A stretch of 64,000 nt of DNA. Source: Chryseobacterium gregarium DSM 19109 (GTDB lineage Bacteria > Bacteroidota > Bacteroidia > Flavobacteriales > Weeksellaceae). A program made the position numbers and the translations under genes. The stretch covers positions 64,750 to 128,749 of the forward strand of contig NZ_KE387264.1 in assembly GCF_000430845.1 (NCBI RefSeq), given 5' to 3'. Below the pieces are notes generated by a model that ran no database searches, was not told the origin of the DNA, and saw nothing but the letters and a program-made list of their open reading frames with translations. Position 1 is the first letter of the stretch; each line of letters opens with the position of its first letter. Positions 52,502-61,545 of this stretch are shown piece by piece.

Positions 52502-53663
52502 TATATTGATCAGTTCCTGGGTTAAGCGCTTTCAGGAGATCCGCAGGTATTCCACAGAGATCTGTGCGCCGTTGGAAATTGAAGATTATGTAGTGCAGCC
52601 TGTAGTGGATGTCAGTCCCCCAAAATGGCATCTCGGACATACTACCTGGTTTTTTGAAACCTTTATCCTGCAGCCTTATGATCCTTCTTATGAACTATTT
52701 GATTCTCAATATAATTTTGTGTTCAACAGTTATTATGAAACCATTGGTGCCCGTGTCATCCGTACAGACCGGGGGAACCTGAGTCGGCCGTCGGTAGCAG
52801 ATATTTACAGGTACAGGAAATATGTAGATGAGAAAATGACTGAGTTCCTTGAAAGTAAATATATGACCAAAACCATTGAGTCTCTGCTGGAATTGGGCCT
52901 TAACCATGAACAGCAGCATCAGGAACTGCTTATGACCGATATTAAATATATTCTCGGCCATAATCCGCTTTTTCCTGTGTATAAAGTGGATGAATCGGAT
53001 TCTGAAAAGATTGTTACAAACCATAAGATGCTTTCATTTTCCGAAGGAATATATGAAATCGGATTTTCAGGTACCGGATTCTGTTTTGACAATGAATTGG
53101 GAAGACATAAAGTATATGTAAATGATTTTGAAATTTCAGAACATCTGGTCACCAACGGCGAATACTTAGAATTTATGAAAGCAGGAGGCTATACCGATTT
53201 CAGGCACTGGCATGCTGACGGCTGGAATTGGGTAAACGAAAAGAATATGACCTCTCCATTATACTGGCATTGTATTGATGGAAAATGGATGATGTACACG
53301 TTAAGCGGCCTGCAGGAAGTCAATCCGGATCAGGAACTTTGCCACATCAGTTTTTACGAAGCTTCAGCATTTGCTTCATGGAAAGGCATGCGTCTTCCCA
53401 CAGAACAGGAATGGGAGATTGCTTCCGGTCACTTTCAATGGGGCAAACGCTGGGAGTGGACCAACAGTGCATACCTTCCTTATCCGGGTTTCAAAAAAGA
53501 AGCAGGTGCCGTAGGGGAATACAACGGTAAATTTATGATTAACCAGATGGTTCTGCGCGGTGCTTCCGAAGCAACGCCAAAAGGTCATAGCAGGAACACT
53601 TACCGGAACTTCTTTCCGGCAGATCTGCAATGGCAGTTCTCGGGAATCAGGCTTGCGAAATAA
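52491..53663 (+). CDS. egtB: Ergothioneine biosynthesis protein EgtB (hercynine sulfoxide synthase type)
   Basis: A 390-residue non-heme iron enzyme. The N-terminal DinB_2 domain supplies iron ligands: His50 in HLGH and His139/His143 in HEQQHQE. The C-terminal half is the formylglycine-generating-type domain (WEWTNSAYLPYPGF, then VLRGAS and RNFFPADLQWQFSGIRLAK). It couples hercynine to a thiol donor with oxygen. Its ATG is inside the end of egtD (11-base overlap). No egtA, egtC or egtE is adjacent, so the thiol donor is probably cysteine and the lyase is elsewhere. Confidence 0.9.
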   Translation: MGNNILISSWVKRFQEIRRYSTEICAPLEIEDYVVQPVVDVSPPKWHLGHTTWFFETFILQPYDPSYELFDSQYNFVFNSYYETIGARVIRTDRGNLSRPSVADIYRYRKYVDEKMTEFLESKYMTKTIESLLELGLNHEQQHQELLMTDIKYILGHNPLFPVYKVDESDSEKIVTNHKMLSFSEGIYEIGFSGTGFCFDNELGRHKVYVNDFEISEHLVTNGEYLEFMKAGGYTDFRHWHADGWNWVNEKNMTSPLYWHCIDGKWMMYTLSGLQEVNPDQELCHISFYEASAFASWKGMRLPTEQEWEIASGHFQWGKRWEWTNSAYLPYPGFKKEAGAVGEYNGKFMINQMVLRGASEATPKGHSRNTYRNFFPADLQWQFSGIRLAK

Positions 53664-53679
53664 CAGTCGACTTTTAAAT

Positions 53680-54165
53680 ATGAAAGAAAAGAAGCCCAGC
53701 TATCTGAACTTTAATTCGGATGATTATCCCTGGAAGCCGGATATAGACTATCGGATACATCCTGAGCTTTACCATGTAGGAAAAGGAGAACAGGGCGTCC
53801 TGATCTGTGAACCGTATAAAAGTGAAATAGGGCCGCACTGGCGTTTTAAAACCGCAGAAATTGCAGAAAAAAGTTCAGAGAAGATTTTCAGCATGTTTAA
53901 AGAATATATCAGAGATGATGATTTTGTCGGAGCAGATCTGGCAAGGAAATATCTGCAGATGGGATTTACCAGAGCGCGCAGGTACTATAATTACAAAGGA
54001 GGCAAAAAATATGATAAGGAAGATGAGTATAAAACTCTGAAAAGAGGAACAGGCGATCCTGAAAAGGCAGTTTCAGCATCCGTTTTTTATGACAAATGGA
54101 AAGAAGCAGAGGCAGATCCTCAATATATGCAAATGAAAACAGATTGGAAAAAAGAAAAAGGATAA
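53680..54165 (+). CDS. DUF4385 protein
   Basis: A 161-residue soluble protein matching DUF4385 over its whole length (LNFNSDDYPWKPDIDYR, GKGEQGVLICEPYKSEIGPHW, FVGADLARKYLQMGFTRARRY). Its function is not known. The start is 17 bp after egtB, so it belongs to the same transcript, which hints at a shared stress role; that is inference. Confidence 0.85.
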   Translation: MKEKKPSYLNFNSDDYPWKPDIDYRIHPELYHVGKGEQGVLICEPYKSEIGPHWRFKTAEIAEKSSEKIFSMFKEYIRDDDFVGADLARKYLQMGFTRARRYYNYKGGKKYDKEDEYKTLKRGTGDPEKAVSASVFYDKWKEAEADPQYMQMKTDWKKEKG

Positions 54166-54470
54166 GCAGGATATCGATCTGTAATATTTAACCGTTAACA
54201 TTGTTTTACACCGTAAAATAGAATTAGAAAAGCCAATAGAAATTTATCAAATTACCAGATGAAATTTCTATGAATAATATCTGTTTTGATAAAATTCATC
54301 CAGAAAGATTACAAAAAAGGTTTCTGCATATTAAATTAGCACTATAAATGTCTGAGTTTACCCAATTAATAATATGATAATACTGATCAGCAATTTATTG
54401 AATGAGTAAATATTCCGCATCAGGATCTGTGCGGATTTTAAATGAATTGAAACAGTTTTTAAATAGTAGA
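54166..54470. other. Intergenic
   Basis: About 305 bp between convergent genes. AT-rich; no gene or clear terminator seen. Confidence 0.4.
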
Positions 54471-54836
54471 TTAATTGGCCAATAAATTATTGATTTTAAA
54501 AATAATATCATCAAGGTCAAAAGGCTTGGCTACAAAATCATTGGCTCCGGCATCAGATGCAATATCGCTGCCGTCTACACTGGCTGATAACACAATAACC
54601 GGAAGGTCTTTAATGCCATCGGTAGTACGGATTATCTTAAGTACCTGATCGCCGGATAACAGCGGCATCCAGAGATCCAGTAAGATAAGATCAGGGGCAT
54701 TGTTTTGAATCTGTTTGATCAGGTTGGTACTGTTGATTTCAGTAAACACTGTAAAACCTTCTGTTTCAAGGAGCATCTGCAATACATCCAATATGCCCTG
54801 ATCGTCATCACAGACGATGATTTTTTTGCTATTCAT
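54471..54836 (-). CDS. Receiver-only response regulator of the LOV kinase
   Basis: A 121-residue CheY-like receiver domain. Asp11 and Asp12 form the acidic pocket, Asp54 is the phospho-acceptor (LILLDLWMP), the Ser of VLSAS is the switch residue and the Lys of VAKPF is conserved. There is no output domain, so it acts through another protein or in a phosphorelay. Its ATG overlaps the stop of the LOV kinase gene by 8 bases (ATGAATAG), which makes the kinase its almost certain partner. Confidence 0.92.
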   Translation of the reverse strand: MNSKKIIVCDDDQGILDVLQMLLETEGFTVFTEINSTNLIKQIQNNAPDLILLDLWMPLLSGDQVLKIIRTTDGIKDLPVIVLSASVDGSDIASDAGANDFVAKPFDLDDIIFKINNLLAN

Positions 54837-56340
54837 TTACGTCATTTTTCATTATAGGTAAAGTAAAGCTGAAGGTCGATCCTTCTCCGACTTCGCTTTC
54901 TACCCAAAGTGTTCCGTTGTGATTGACAATAATTTCATGTGAAATATACAGACCGATACCCATGCCCGGAAATTTTTTCTGTATATCCCGTGCTCTGAAA
55001 AATCTATCGAAAATTTTTGCTTTATCCTGGGCATTAATGCCCATTCCGTAGTCTTTCACTGAAATTTTCACAAAATTACCTACTTTGCTCGTATAAATAT
55101 CTACCTTATCTGAACCGGGAGAATATTTGATGGCATTGGAAATAAGATTGTTGATTACCTGTGAAATCTGAAGCTCATCCCCTAAAATAGTGGATTCCGT
55201 ATTACCTGACAGTGCGATTTTATGGTTGGGAGCCGCCAATGATAAATTCTCTACTGTATCAGCAATGGTTTTATCAATTTTAAAAGGTTCTTTATGGAGT
55301 TCTATATTTCCGGACTGAATTTTAGAAGTATCCAAAAGGTCTGATATCAGGATATTAAGACGATCTACATACACAGATACCTTATCAAGTGTAGTGGTGT
55401 ATTTTTCAGGAGAACCTTCAGGAACCATCCTTTGGAGGAGCTGTATCAGCCCTTTGATCGTTGTAAGCGGTGTTTTCAGCTCATGGCTTGCTATGGAAAG
55501 GAAATCATCTTTCCGTCGGTCAATTTCTTTTTTCTCCGTAATATCTTCTATAGCAATCAGTATTCTGTCCTTATACTGCCCTTCAAATTCGATGCGGTAT
55601 GCATTTACCAGCATTACCTTTTTACCGATATAAGGGAAATTATGTTCCACCTCATAATCAATAACGGGATTATTCGTGGGAAGGATCTTCATCAGAAGCT
55701 CTTTTAAAGGTCCGATATTCCACTGATTATTTCCGAGTTCAAATAAAATTTTTCCGACCGTATCTTCTGCAGTAACCTTGAAAGAATTCAAAAAATGACT
55801 ATTAGCACTCAGTACTTTGTAATCTGCATTCAGTACCAATAAACTTTCCCTGACCGTCTGGATAATACTTGAAAGGAATACTTCTTTTTCTACAAGTTCC
55901 TTGGTGCGTTCCTTGATTTTTTTCTCAACGGAAGATTTCTCTTCCCGCAGTTCATGTTCAGCCCTTTTACGTTCAGTGATGTCATTCTGAACACCGATAA
56001 AATGGGTAATCTTACCTGCTTTATTTTTAACGGGTGAAATAAAAAGCTCATTCCAGAATAATTGTCCGTTTTTTTTATAATTTCTGATCTCAACCCTGCA
56101 TTCATCTCCATTAATGATGCAGTCTTTAAGATATTGCCTTTCAGGCTGTGATCTGTCCTGAGCCTGAAGGAAGCGACAGTTATGTCCTATAATCTCGTCA
56201 TAAGAATATCCTGTCATGGTTTCAAACGCATGATTACAGTAGATAATGGGATTGTCCGGCTGCATATTGTCAGTAATGATAATTCCGCAGTTAGCTGAAT
56301 TCAGCGCCTGAATATAAATGTCAATGTTGTTGTCCATCAT
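54829..56340 (-). CDS. LOV-domain blue-light histidine kinase
   Basis: A 503-residue soluble kinase. Residues 5-115 are a LOV domain with the photoactive Cys55 in GHNCRFLQ, the flavin-contact Asn/Gln pattern, and the conserved Gln in FIGVQNDIT. A Lys/Glu-rich coiled coil (about 115-150) leads to a second PAS domain (150-265), then HisKA with His286 in IASHELKTPL and HATPase (NAIKYSPG, DYGMGI, GMGIGLYIS). A flavin-Cys adduct made by blue light should change kinase activity. The start is one of two adjacent ATGs (56340 or 56337); the longer frame to 56454 adds unlike sequence. The gene overlaps the response regulator. Confidence 0.93.
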   Translation of the reverse strand: MMDNNIDIYIQALNSANCGIIITDNMQPDNPIIYCNHAFETMTGYSYDEIIGHNCRFLQAQDRSQPERQYLKDCIINGDECRVEIRNYKKNGQLFWNELFISPVKNKAGKITHFIGVQNDITERKRAEHELREEKSSVEKKIKERTKELVEKEVFLSSIIQTVRESLLVLNADYKVLSANSHFLNSFKVTAEDTVGKILFELGNNQWNIGPLKELLMKILPTNNPVIDYEVEHNFPYIGKKVMLVNAYRIEFEGQYKDRILIAIEDITEKKEIDRRKDDFLSIASHELKTPLTTIKGLIQLLQRMVPEGSPEKYTTTLDKVSVYVDRLNILISDLLDTSKIQSGNIELHKEPFKIDKTIADTVENLSLAAPNHKIALSGNTESTILGDELQISQVINNLISNAIKYSPGSDKVDIYTSKVGNFVKISVKDYGMGINAQDKAKIFDRFFRARDIQKKFPGMGIGLYISHEIIVNHNGTLWVESEVGEGSTFSFTLPIMKNDVNE

Positions 56341-56676
56341 ACTGTAACTGTTTTGTGATGCTTTCAAATTTATATTGTTATTGTTGACATTGATCTGCAA
56401 ATATGAGGAAAAGCATAAAATTCTGCAAATCTGTATGGTGCTTACTGATAACACAAATAGTATGCCTCCGTTATAAATTATAATTTATAAATATTTAACT
56501 TATTCACTATAAAAACATTAGATAGCTGACTGTTGAAAATTTATTTTATTATATTTTCTGTAATTTATGCTAAAAGTTGATCTTGTAATTCTAAAATTTT
56601 TCTAATTTTTTGTCATTTTAATGCAAAATTCATAATGATACACAACTTTATAAATGAACATGGACTCATTTCATAT
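56341..56676. other. Intergenic
   Basis: About 335 bp of very AT-rich sequence between the LOV kinase start and the next minus-strand gene's stop. No gene or clear signal seen. Confidence 0.4.
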
Positions 56677-58104
56677 TTATTTATCATCAGTAAGCTTTTT
56701 AATCATTCCGTTAAACAGATACGCATGAAACGGAAGTACAGAATACCAGTACAGCCTGCCCATTAAGCCCACGGGCCTGAAAGTGGCTTCCTGTATCAGC
56801 TTTCCGTTTTCAATTTTAAAATCCAGCCAGGCCTCGCCCGGCATTTTCATTTCGGCAAAAAGGAGCAGTCTTTTGTCTTCTTTGCTCGCATACAGTACCC
56901 TCCAGAAATCCACACTGTCCCCGGCATTTACCGTCGCTGAATTTTTACGGCCTCTTTTCAGTCCCACGCCGCCGAAAAGTTTATCTAGCATTCCTCTTAT
57001 GCTCCACAGATGATTGGCATAATACCAGCCGTTTTTTCCTCCGATTCCGAAGATTTTGTTTAAGGTTTTGTTTTCATCTTTCACTTCATGCGTTCTTCTA
57101 TCCTTAAAAACGCCCATGCTTGGAACCTCTAGAAACTCCCATACATTTTTGGTATATCTGTAATTCCCGAATGAATCATACCATGTTGACAGGACTTCAT
57201 TCTGTTCAATTTTATCAAAGCTCAGTTTAAGGCTTTCACGGTAAGTCAGAAGCTTTACCTTAAGCTTTTTAGCCAGGTCATTGTCTTCTGCCACCACATT
57301 TATCGTCATGCTGTCAACCAGGTTTTTGGCCAAAGCATACGAGGTTGAGGTAATGAAATACAGCCAGTAAGAAGATAATTTCGGACTGAGAAACGGTACC
57401 GAAATAATAACTCTTTTTAAATGCCGTTCACTGGCGAATATAAGCAGCATCTCTTTATAAGACAGGACATCCGGGCCTGCAATATCAAAATGTTTATTAT
57501 AGGTAAAAGGCTGATGCATAACGCCGGTCAGCAGTTCAATGACATTTCTGATGGCGATCGGCTGGCAAAGTGTTTTCAGCCATTTGGGCGCTACCATGAC
57601 GGGCAGTTTTTCCACCAGGTCACGGATGATTTCAAAGGATGCCGACCCTGAGCCGATAATAATTCCTGCCCGGAGCACCGTAAGGCTGTAGGCCGGGGAT
57701 TTCAGTTCTTTTTCAACATCTTTCCGCGACTGGAGGTGTTTGGAAAGCTTATCTTCATTTACAATACCGGTCAGGTAAATCACCTGTCTGCAGGAAGTCT
57801 GTTCAATGGTCCGCGAAAAATTACCGGCAGATATTTTTTCCGCTTTACTGAAGTCTGCATTGGAAGACATGGAATGAATCAGGTAGTATGCCACATCAAT
57901 ATCTTTTTCTACAGGCACAAGGGTTTCAGGATCATTGTAATCATGTTCAATAATGCTCAGCTTATTCAGGTAATTCTGATACATGGAAGTGTCAAACCTT
58001 TTTTTGTCACGCACCGAACAAATGACTTCATGCCCATCACTTAAAAGCTGTATAAGCAGCCTTTTTCCGATGTATCCTGTTGCTCCTGTAAGAAATATTT
58101 TCAT
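56677..58104 (-). CDS. NAD(P)-binding SDR-like protein with DUF2867 domain
   Basis: A 475-residue protein in two parts. The N-terminal 290 residues are an atypical SDR with TGATGYIGKRLL (7-18), and the C-terminal 160 residues match DUF2867 (GVGLKRGRKNSATVNAGDSVDFWRV, RLLLFAEMKMPGEAWLDFKI). Such fusions are seen in YbjT-type proteins. The substrate is unknown. It is followed by an AT-rich spacer and stands alone. Confidence 0.85.
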   Translation of the reverse strand: MKIFLTGATGYIGKRLLIQLLSDGHEVICSVRDKKRFDTSMYQNYLNKLSIIEHDYNDPETLVPVEKDIDVAYYLIHSMSSNADFSKAEKISAGNFSRTIEQTSCRQVIYLTGIVNEDKLSKHLQSRKDVEKELKSPAYSLTVLRAGIIIGSGSASFEIIRDLVEKLPVMVAPKWLKTLCQPIAIRNVIELLTGVMHQPFTYNKHFDIAGPDVLSYKEMLLIFASERHLKRVIISVPFLSPKLSSYWLYFITSTSYALAKNLVDSMTINVVAEDNDLAKKLKVKLLTYRESLKLSFDKIEQNEVLSTWYDSFGNYRYTKNVWEFLEVPSMGVFKDRRTHEVKDENKTLNKIFGIGGKNGWYYANHLWSIRGMLDKLFGGVGLKRGRKNSATVNAGDSVDFWRVLYASKEDKRLLLFAEMKMPGEAWLDFKIENGKLIQEATFRPVGLMGRLYWYSVLPFHAYLFNGMIKKLTDDK

Positions 58105-58332
58105 CTGGTGTCTTTTTATAAGTTATTTTGGATTTTATTTGTCTGAATGATCCGATCCGATAGGTGTCTGATATTCAGTGTTTAAAATTAGAATAGATGA
58201 TGTGCCGGGTTATAATACCGGATGCCATGAAAGTTTACAAAACTGATACCATAAGGCAAAATTTTAAAATTTACTTGATAATTTTAGAAAAATGGTCTGC
58301 TTTATGCTAAGAGAATAACAAGCAGGTCAATT

Positions 58333-58533
58333 ATGCCTGATGACAAACAGAATAACACCACAAAATTATATAGTATGAAAGAATCTACTCAAGGGGACAG
58401 TACTTCAATCAATAAGGAAATCGAACGTCAGAAAGCGCTTAAAGTTCTTGAAAAAGCTAAAATGATGAGCAGAAAAGTTGTTTTTCTGCCTAAAGGAGCC
58501 AGCGGAAGTGCAAAGCAGAATAATTTATTCTAG
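58333..58533 (+). CDS. Small charged hypothetical protein
   Basis: A 66-residue, highly charged, Lys-rich protein with no recognised family. An alternative start 42 bases downstream gives 52 residues (MKESTQGDS...). The C-terminus (KMMSRKVVFLPKGASGSAKQ) is basic. The gene is followed by a good terminator, which supports a real transcript. Confidence 0.5.
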   Translation: MPDDKQNNTTKLYSMKESTQGDSTSINKEIERQKALKVLEKAKMMSRKVVFLPKGASGSAKQNNLF

Positions 58534-58556
58534 TTTTTATTTTCTTCATGAATAAT

Positions 58557-58580
58557 AAGCTACCTCGGGTAGCTTTTTTT
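58557..58580 (+). terminator. Intrinsic terminator
   Basis: AAGCTACC and GGTAGCTT form an 8-bp stem with a TCG loop, then a T run. Confidence 0.85.
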
Positions 58581-58720
58581 ATAGGCAAAAAGGACAGTAT
58601 TATAAACTTCTATTTAGATAAATATTTTTATATTGTATTTTTAAGTACAGGCTTTTCCGGTAAAGCTGATTCATTTCACAGCAGATTTTTAAAATTGCTA
58701 TTAACGTATTCATTTCATTC

Positions 58721-59410
58721 ATGTATAAAAAAAGATTCAGGATCTATGAGTCCATATTCACCAATGCGGTAGTTATAAATGCTTTATTGTTTTTTCTGCT
58801 TACTGTTTCATTCTTGCTCCTAACTTCTTTTGTGCTATCGAACCGCTCCGCTCACTGGGACTATTATGTGTCCGGGTTTCTTCAGCATCAGCAGCATAGC
58901 CTTCTGGATTATATCATGAAAGGGCTCAGCTGGCTTGGAAGGGTGCGGGTTGCCTTTTTTGCAATTTGCCTCACCTCGTTGCTTTTTTTAATTTTCGGGA
59001 AGAGAAAAGAAGCGGTTATGATCTTCTCAACGATACTCACAGGTGCTATAAGCTGGACCTTAAAAATGCTCATCGACCGGTCCAGGCCCGGTGCAGATAT
59101 TGTGAGGGTTATTGAAGAAACCAAATACCAGAGTTTCCCCAGCGGCCATGTCCTTTTCTATACAGTTTTCTTTGGGATGGTATCAATCATTGTCTTGTAT
59201 TCACAAAGGATAAGCAAAGGGTTAAAAACAGTGATCATTTCTCTGCTGGTCTTTATGATCATCTGCGGTGCTGTTTCAAGGATCTATCTCGGAGCTCATT
59301 GGTTTACCGATATTCTCGGAGGGCTGATCATCGGGATCCAGTGTCTGCAGATCGCCCGGCTGGTATATCTGAAGAATAAAACCGAGCAGACACCAACAGA
59401 ACCTGTATAA
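58721..59410 (+). CDS. PAP2-family membrane phosphatase
   Basis: A 229-residue membrane protein with about six hydrophobic segments. All three PAP2 motifs are present: KMLIDRSRP, PSGH and SRIYLGAHWFTD. It dephosphorylates a lipid phosphate such as phosphatidic acid or undecaprenyl pyrophosphate on the outer face of the membrane. The choice of lipid is not readable. The gene ends before a terminator at 59462. Confidence 0.9.
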   Translation: MYKKRFRIYESIFTNAVVINALLFFLLTVSFLLLTSFVLSNRSAHWDYYVSGFLQHQQHSLLDYIMKGLSWLGRVRVAFFAICLTSLLFLIFGKRKEAVMIFSTILTGAISWTLKMLIDRSRPGADIVRVIEETKYQSFPSGHVLFYTVFFGMVSIIVLYSQRISKGLKTVIISLLVFMIICGAVSRIYLGAHWFTDILGGLIIGIQCLQIARLVYLKNKTEQTPTEPV

Positions 59411-59461
59411 TCAAATTTTTTATTTAAAACCTGAAAGTCCCATTTGCTATTCTGAAAAATA

Positions 59462-59491
59462 AATACCCTCTCATATTCATGGGAGGGTATT
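59462..59491. terminator. Hairpin terminator
   Basis: AATACCCTCTCAT and ATGGGAGGGTATT pair over 13 bases with one G-T wobble and an ATTC loop-like centre. It lies past the PAP2 gene. Confidence 0.7.
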
Positions 59492-59667
59492 AAAATAATA
59501 TAAATAAAAATTGTTTTTTATATGATTAGTTAATTCAGAAAAGGCCGGAAAATTTGTTCTGACAGATGGTTACATCAGACAAAATAACGGGATATAATAT
59601 TTGTGTTTTTACGAATTCCGTTACATACAAATCTTCAAGCGCTTATTTAAAATAATAACGATCTGAA

Positions 59668-59862
59668 TTATGCAAGTTTAACGTTAACAGCGTTTAAGCC
59701 CTTTTCGCTTTTTTGTACATCAAAAACTACCTTATCATTTTCACGGATGGTTCTTGCGGTCAGTCCTGAAGAATGTACGAATATATCACTGCTTCCGTCT
59801 GACGGAGATATAAATCCGAAGCCTTTTGCCTCGTTAAAAAATTTTACTGTGCCTTCTTGCAT
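59668..59862 (-). CDS. Cold-shock domain protein (CspA family)
   Basis: A 64-residue single cold-shock domain with both RNA-binding motifs (KGFGFISP and DIFVHSSG). It binds single-stranded nucleic acid and melts RNA structure in the cold. The gene sits just downstream of a DEAD-box helicase fragment on the same strand (75-bp gap), an arrangement common for cold-response genes. Confidence 0.95.
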   Translation of the reverse strand: MQEGTVKFFNEAKGFGFISPSDGSSDIFVHSSGLTARTIRENDKVVFDVQKSEKGLNAVNVKLA

Positions 59863-59937
59863 TGTGTTGGTTGTTTAAAATTGTTGTTATTTTGATTTGT
59901 ATATCTTAATCGGGTAAATCAATACCATAGTATAGGT

Positions 59938-60696
59938 TTAGTTTTTATACTGAAAATCAGGTGTTGTGACAGGTATGGTGAATCCAATCAGCAGATTTGA
60001 TTTGTCTGTTTTCTCAACCAGGTATACCGACTGCTGAATATGCTGTGCTTTCGGTGAAACCGGAGCGACGGTTATTTCTACCGGATTCTGCAACAGTATA
60101 TCTGCAAGAGCACGGATATCTGCGGTCATGGCAGTAGAAAAAAATAAGGTCTGCCTTTTTTTAGGAATCAGCTGTAAAACTTTTTTCACCTCGGCGGTCA
60201 AATCCATATCGAGCATCCTATCGGCTTCATCCAAAATGAACATTTCGATTTTGGAAAGATCGATATGCCTTTGGCTCACCAGCTCCAGAAGTCTTTCGGG
60301 AGTTGCAATAAGAATATCCACTCTCTTTCTCAAAGCAGCCAGCTGGCCGCCCGTAGAAACGCCTTCAAAAACGGAAAGCTGTGACAAAGGCAGATATTTG
60401 CTGTACATTTTAAAATTGTTCTCAATCTGAACTGCCAGTTCACGTGTCGGAGTCAGGATCAGTGTTCTTATTTCATTATGATCAGGCGTATTCTTTTTAA
60501 GCAATTGTAGAATAGGCATTGCGAATGCTGCTGTTTTCCCCGTTCCCGTTTGTGCACATCCAAGGATGTCTTTTCTCGCTAAAATATGGGGGATTGCCGT
60601 ATATTGGATTTCAGTAGGCTTGGAATATCCGGCTTCCGTAGCAGCACGGACAATGGGATTGATTAAATTTAAATTTTTAAAGCTTATAATAGACAT
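59938..60696 (-). pseudogene. Truncated DEAD-box RNA helicase, C-terminal domain missing
   Basis: 252 residues carry only the N-terminal RecA domain of a RhlE-like helicase: Q motif (FKNLNLINPIV...PTEIQ), Walker A (AQTGTGKT), PTRELA, TPERLL and DEAD. Motif III reads STA in place of SAT, as if two codons were swapped. Just after KTDKSNLLI, where the second RecA domain should begin, the frame departs to an unrelated 15-residue tail and stops. Helicase activity needs both domains, so this is probably dead. The start is the ATG at 60696; the open frame to 60870 has no helicase-like sequence. The csp gene is downstream. Confidence 0.8.
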
Positions 60697-61545
60697 CAGG
60701 ATTTCTGTTGTTTTTATGACCAGATCCTTCACCGGGAACTGAATTGATGTATCTTTAAAAAAGGTTGTTAAGATAATGATCTTTTTAACCTTTTTATTTG
60801 CTTCAGCGGCGATAAGAATATTCTCAATGAAAATACAATTGTTGGGCTTTGCAATGCATATCTTACACAATGGGCGGCGTAAAAATTTTATACATTCTTA
60901 ATCCTCATTATGATCATTTACATCTTTAGGTAAAAAAATAAACTTTTATAAAAGGATTGTTTTGTTTGTATGGGATATTCCGGAAACCAATCGTCTGTAT
61001 TATTTTATCGTAATAAAATGAAGTTTAAAGCGGGCAGCTGAAAAGCTAGACTGAAAGAAAAATTGTGATTTTAAACTCATACAGAATGGCAAAGGCAGAA
61101 ACCTGTTTTGTAAATGCTTTGCAAACATACGATAAAAAAACGGAATAACAGTGGTTTTAAGGTATTGATTATCAGAAATGTTCTTGGATTTTACAGGGTG
61201 GAGGATTATTTTCATAAAGCGGATGATTAAATTCTGAAATCTACAGAATTGTACATCAGCTACTGAACCTTATTCCCGGCTTTTGGTTTCCTGCGCGGTT
61301 CGTATTTGAAGCTGGTTTACTTCATTATGGCCCATCATAAGATGGCTCTTTCTGCAAAGATTATTAAAAAACCAATTGATTGGGCCCCTATCGATCGTAA
61401 AGCTGAGCCAATATTACAGACGAATTTCGGACGTTTACATTTTATCTATTTATCAGAAAATAAGTATTGAAACGTAATGAAATAATATCATTAACTACAT
61501 CAGTTAACCTACGATCTGCCGGTTTGTGATAAGCTTGCAGGATTT
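60697..61545. other. Long gene-free stretch
   Basis: About 850 bp. A 71-codon minus-strand frame at 61000-61215 has no coding character and I do not call it. No RNA gene, repeat or clear promoter is seen. It may hold the promoter of the helicase/csp transcript and remains otherwise unexplained. Confidence 0.4.

Noticed and set aside
61000..61215. A 71-codon minus-strand frame in the long spacer
   Set aside because: No signal peptide, domain, promoter or terminator supports it, and the composition looks random.
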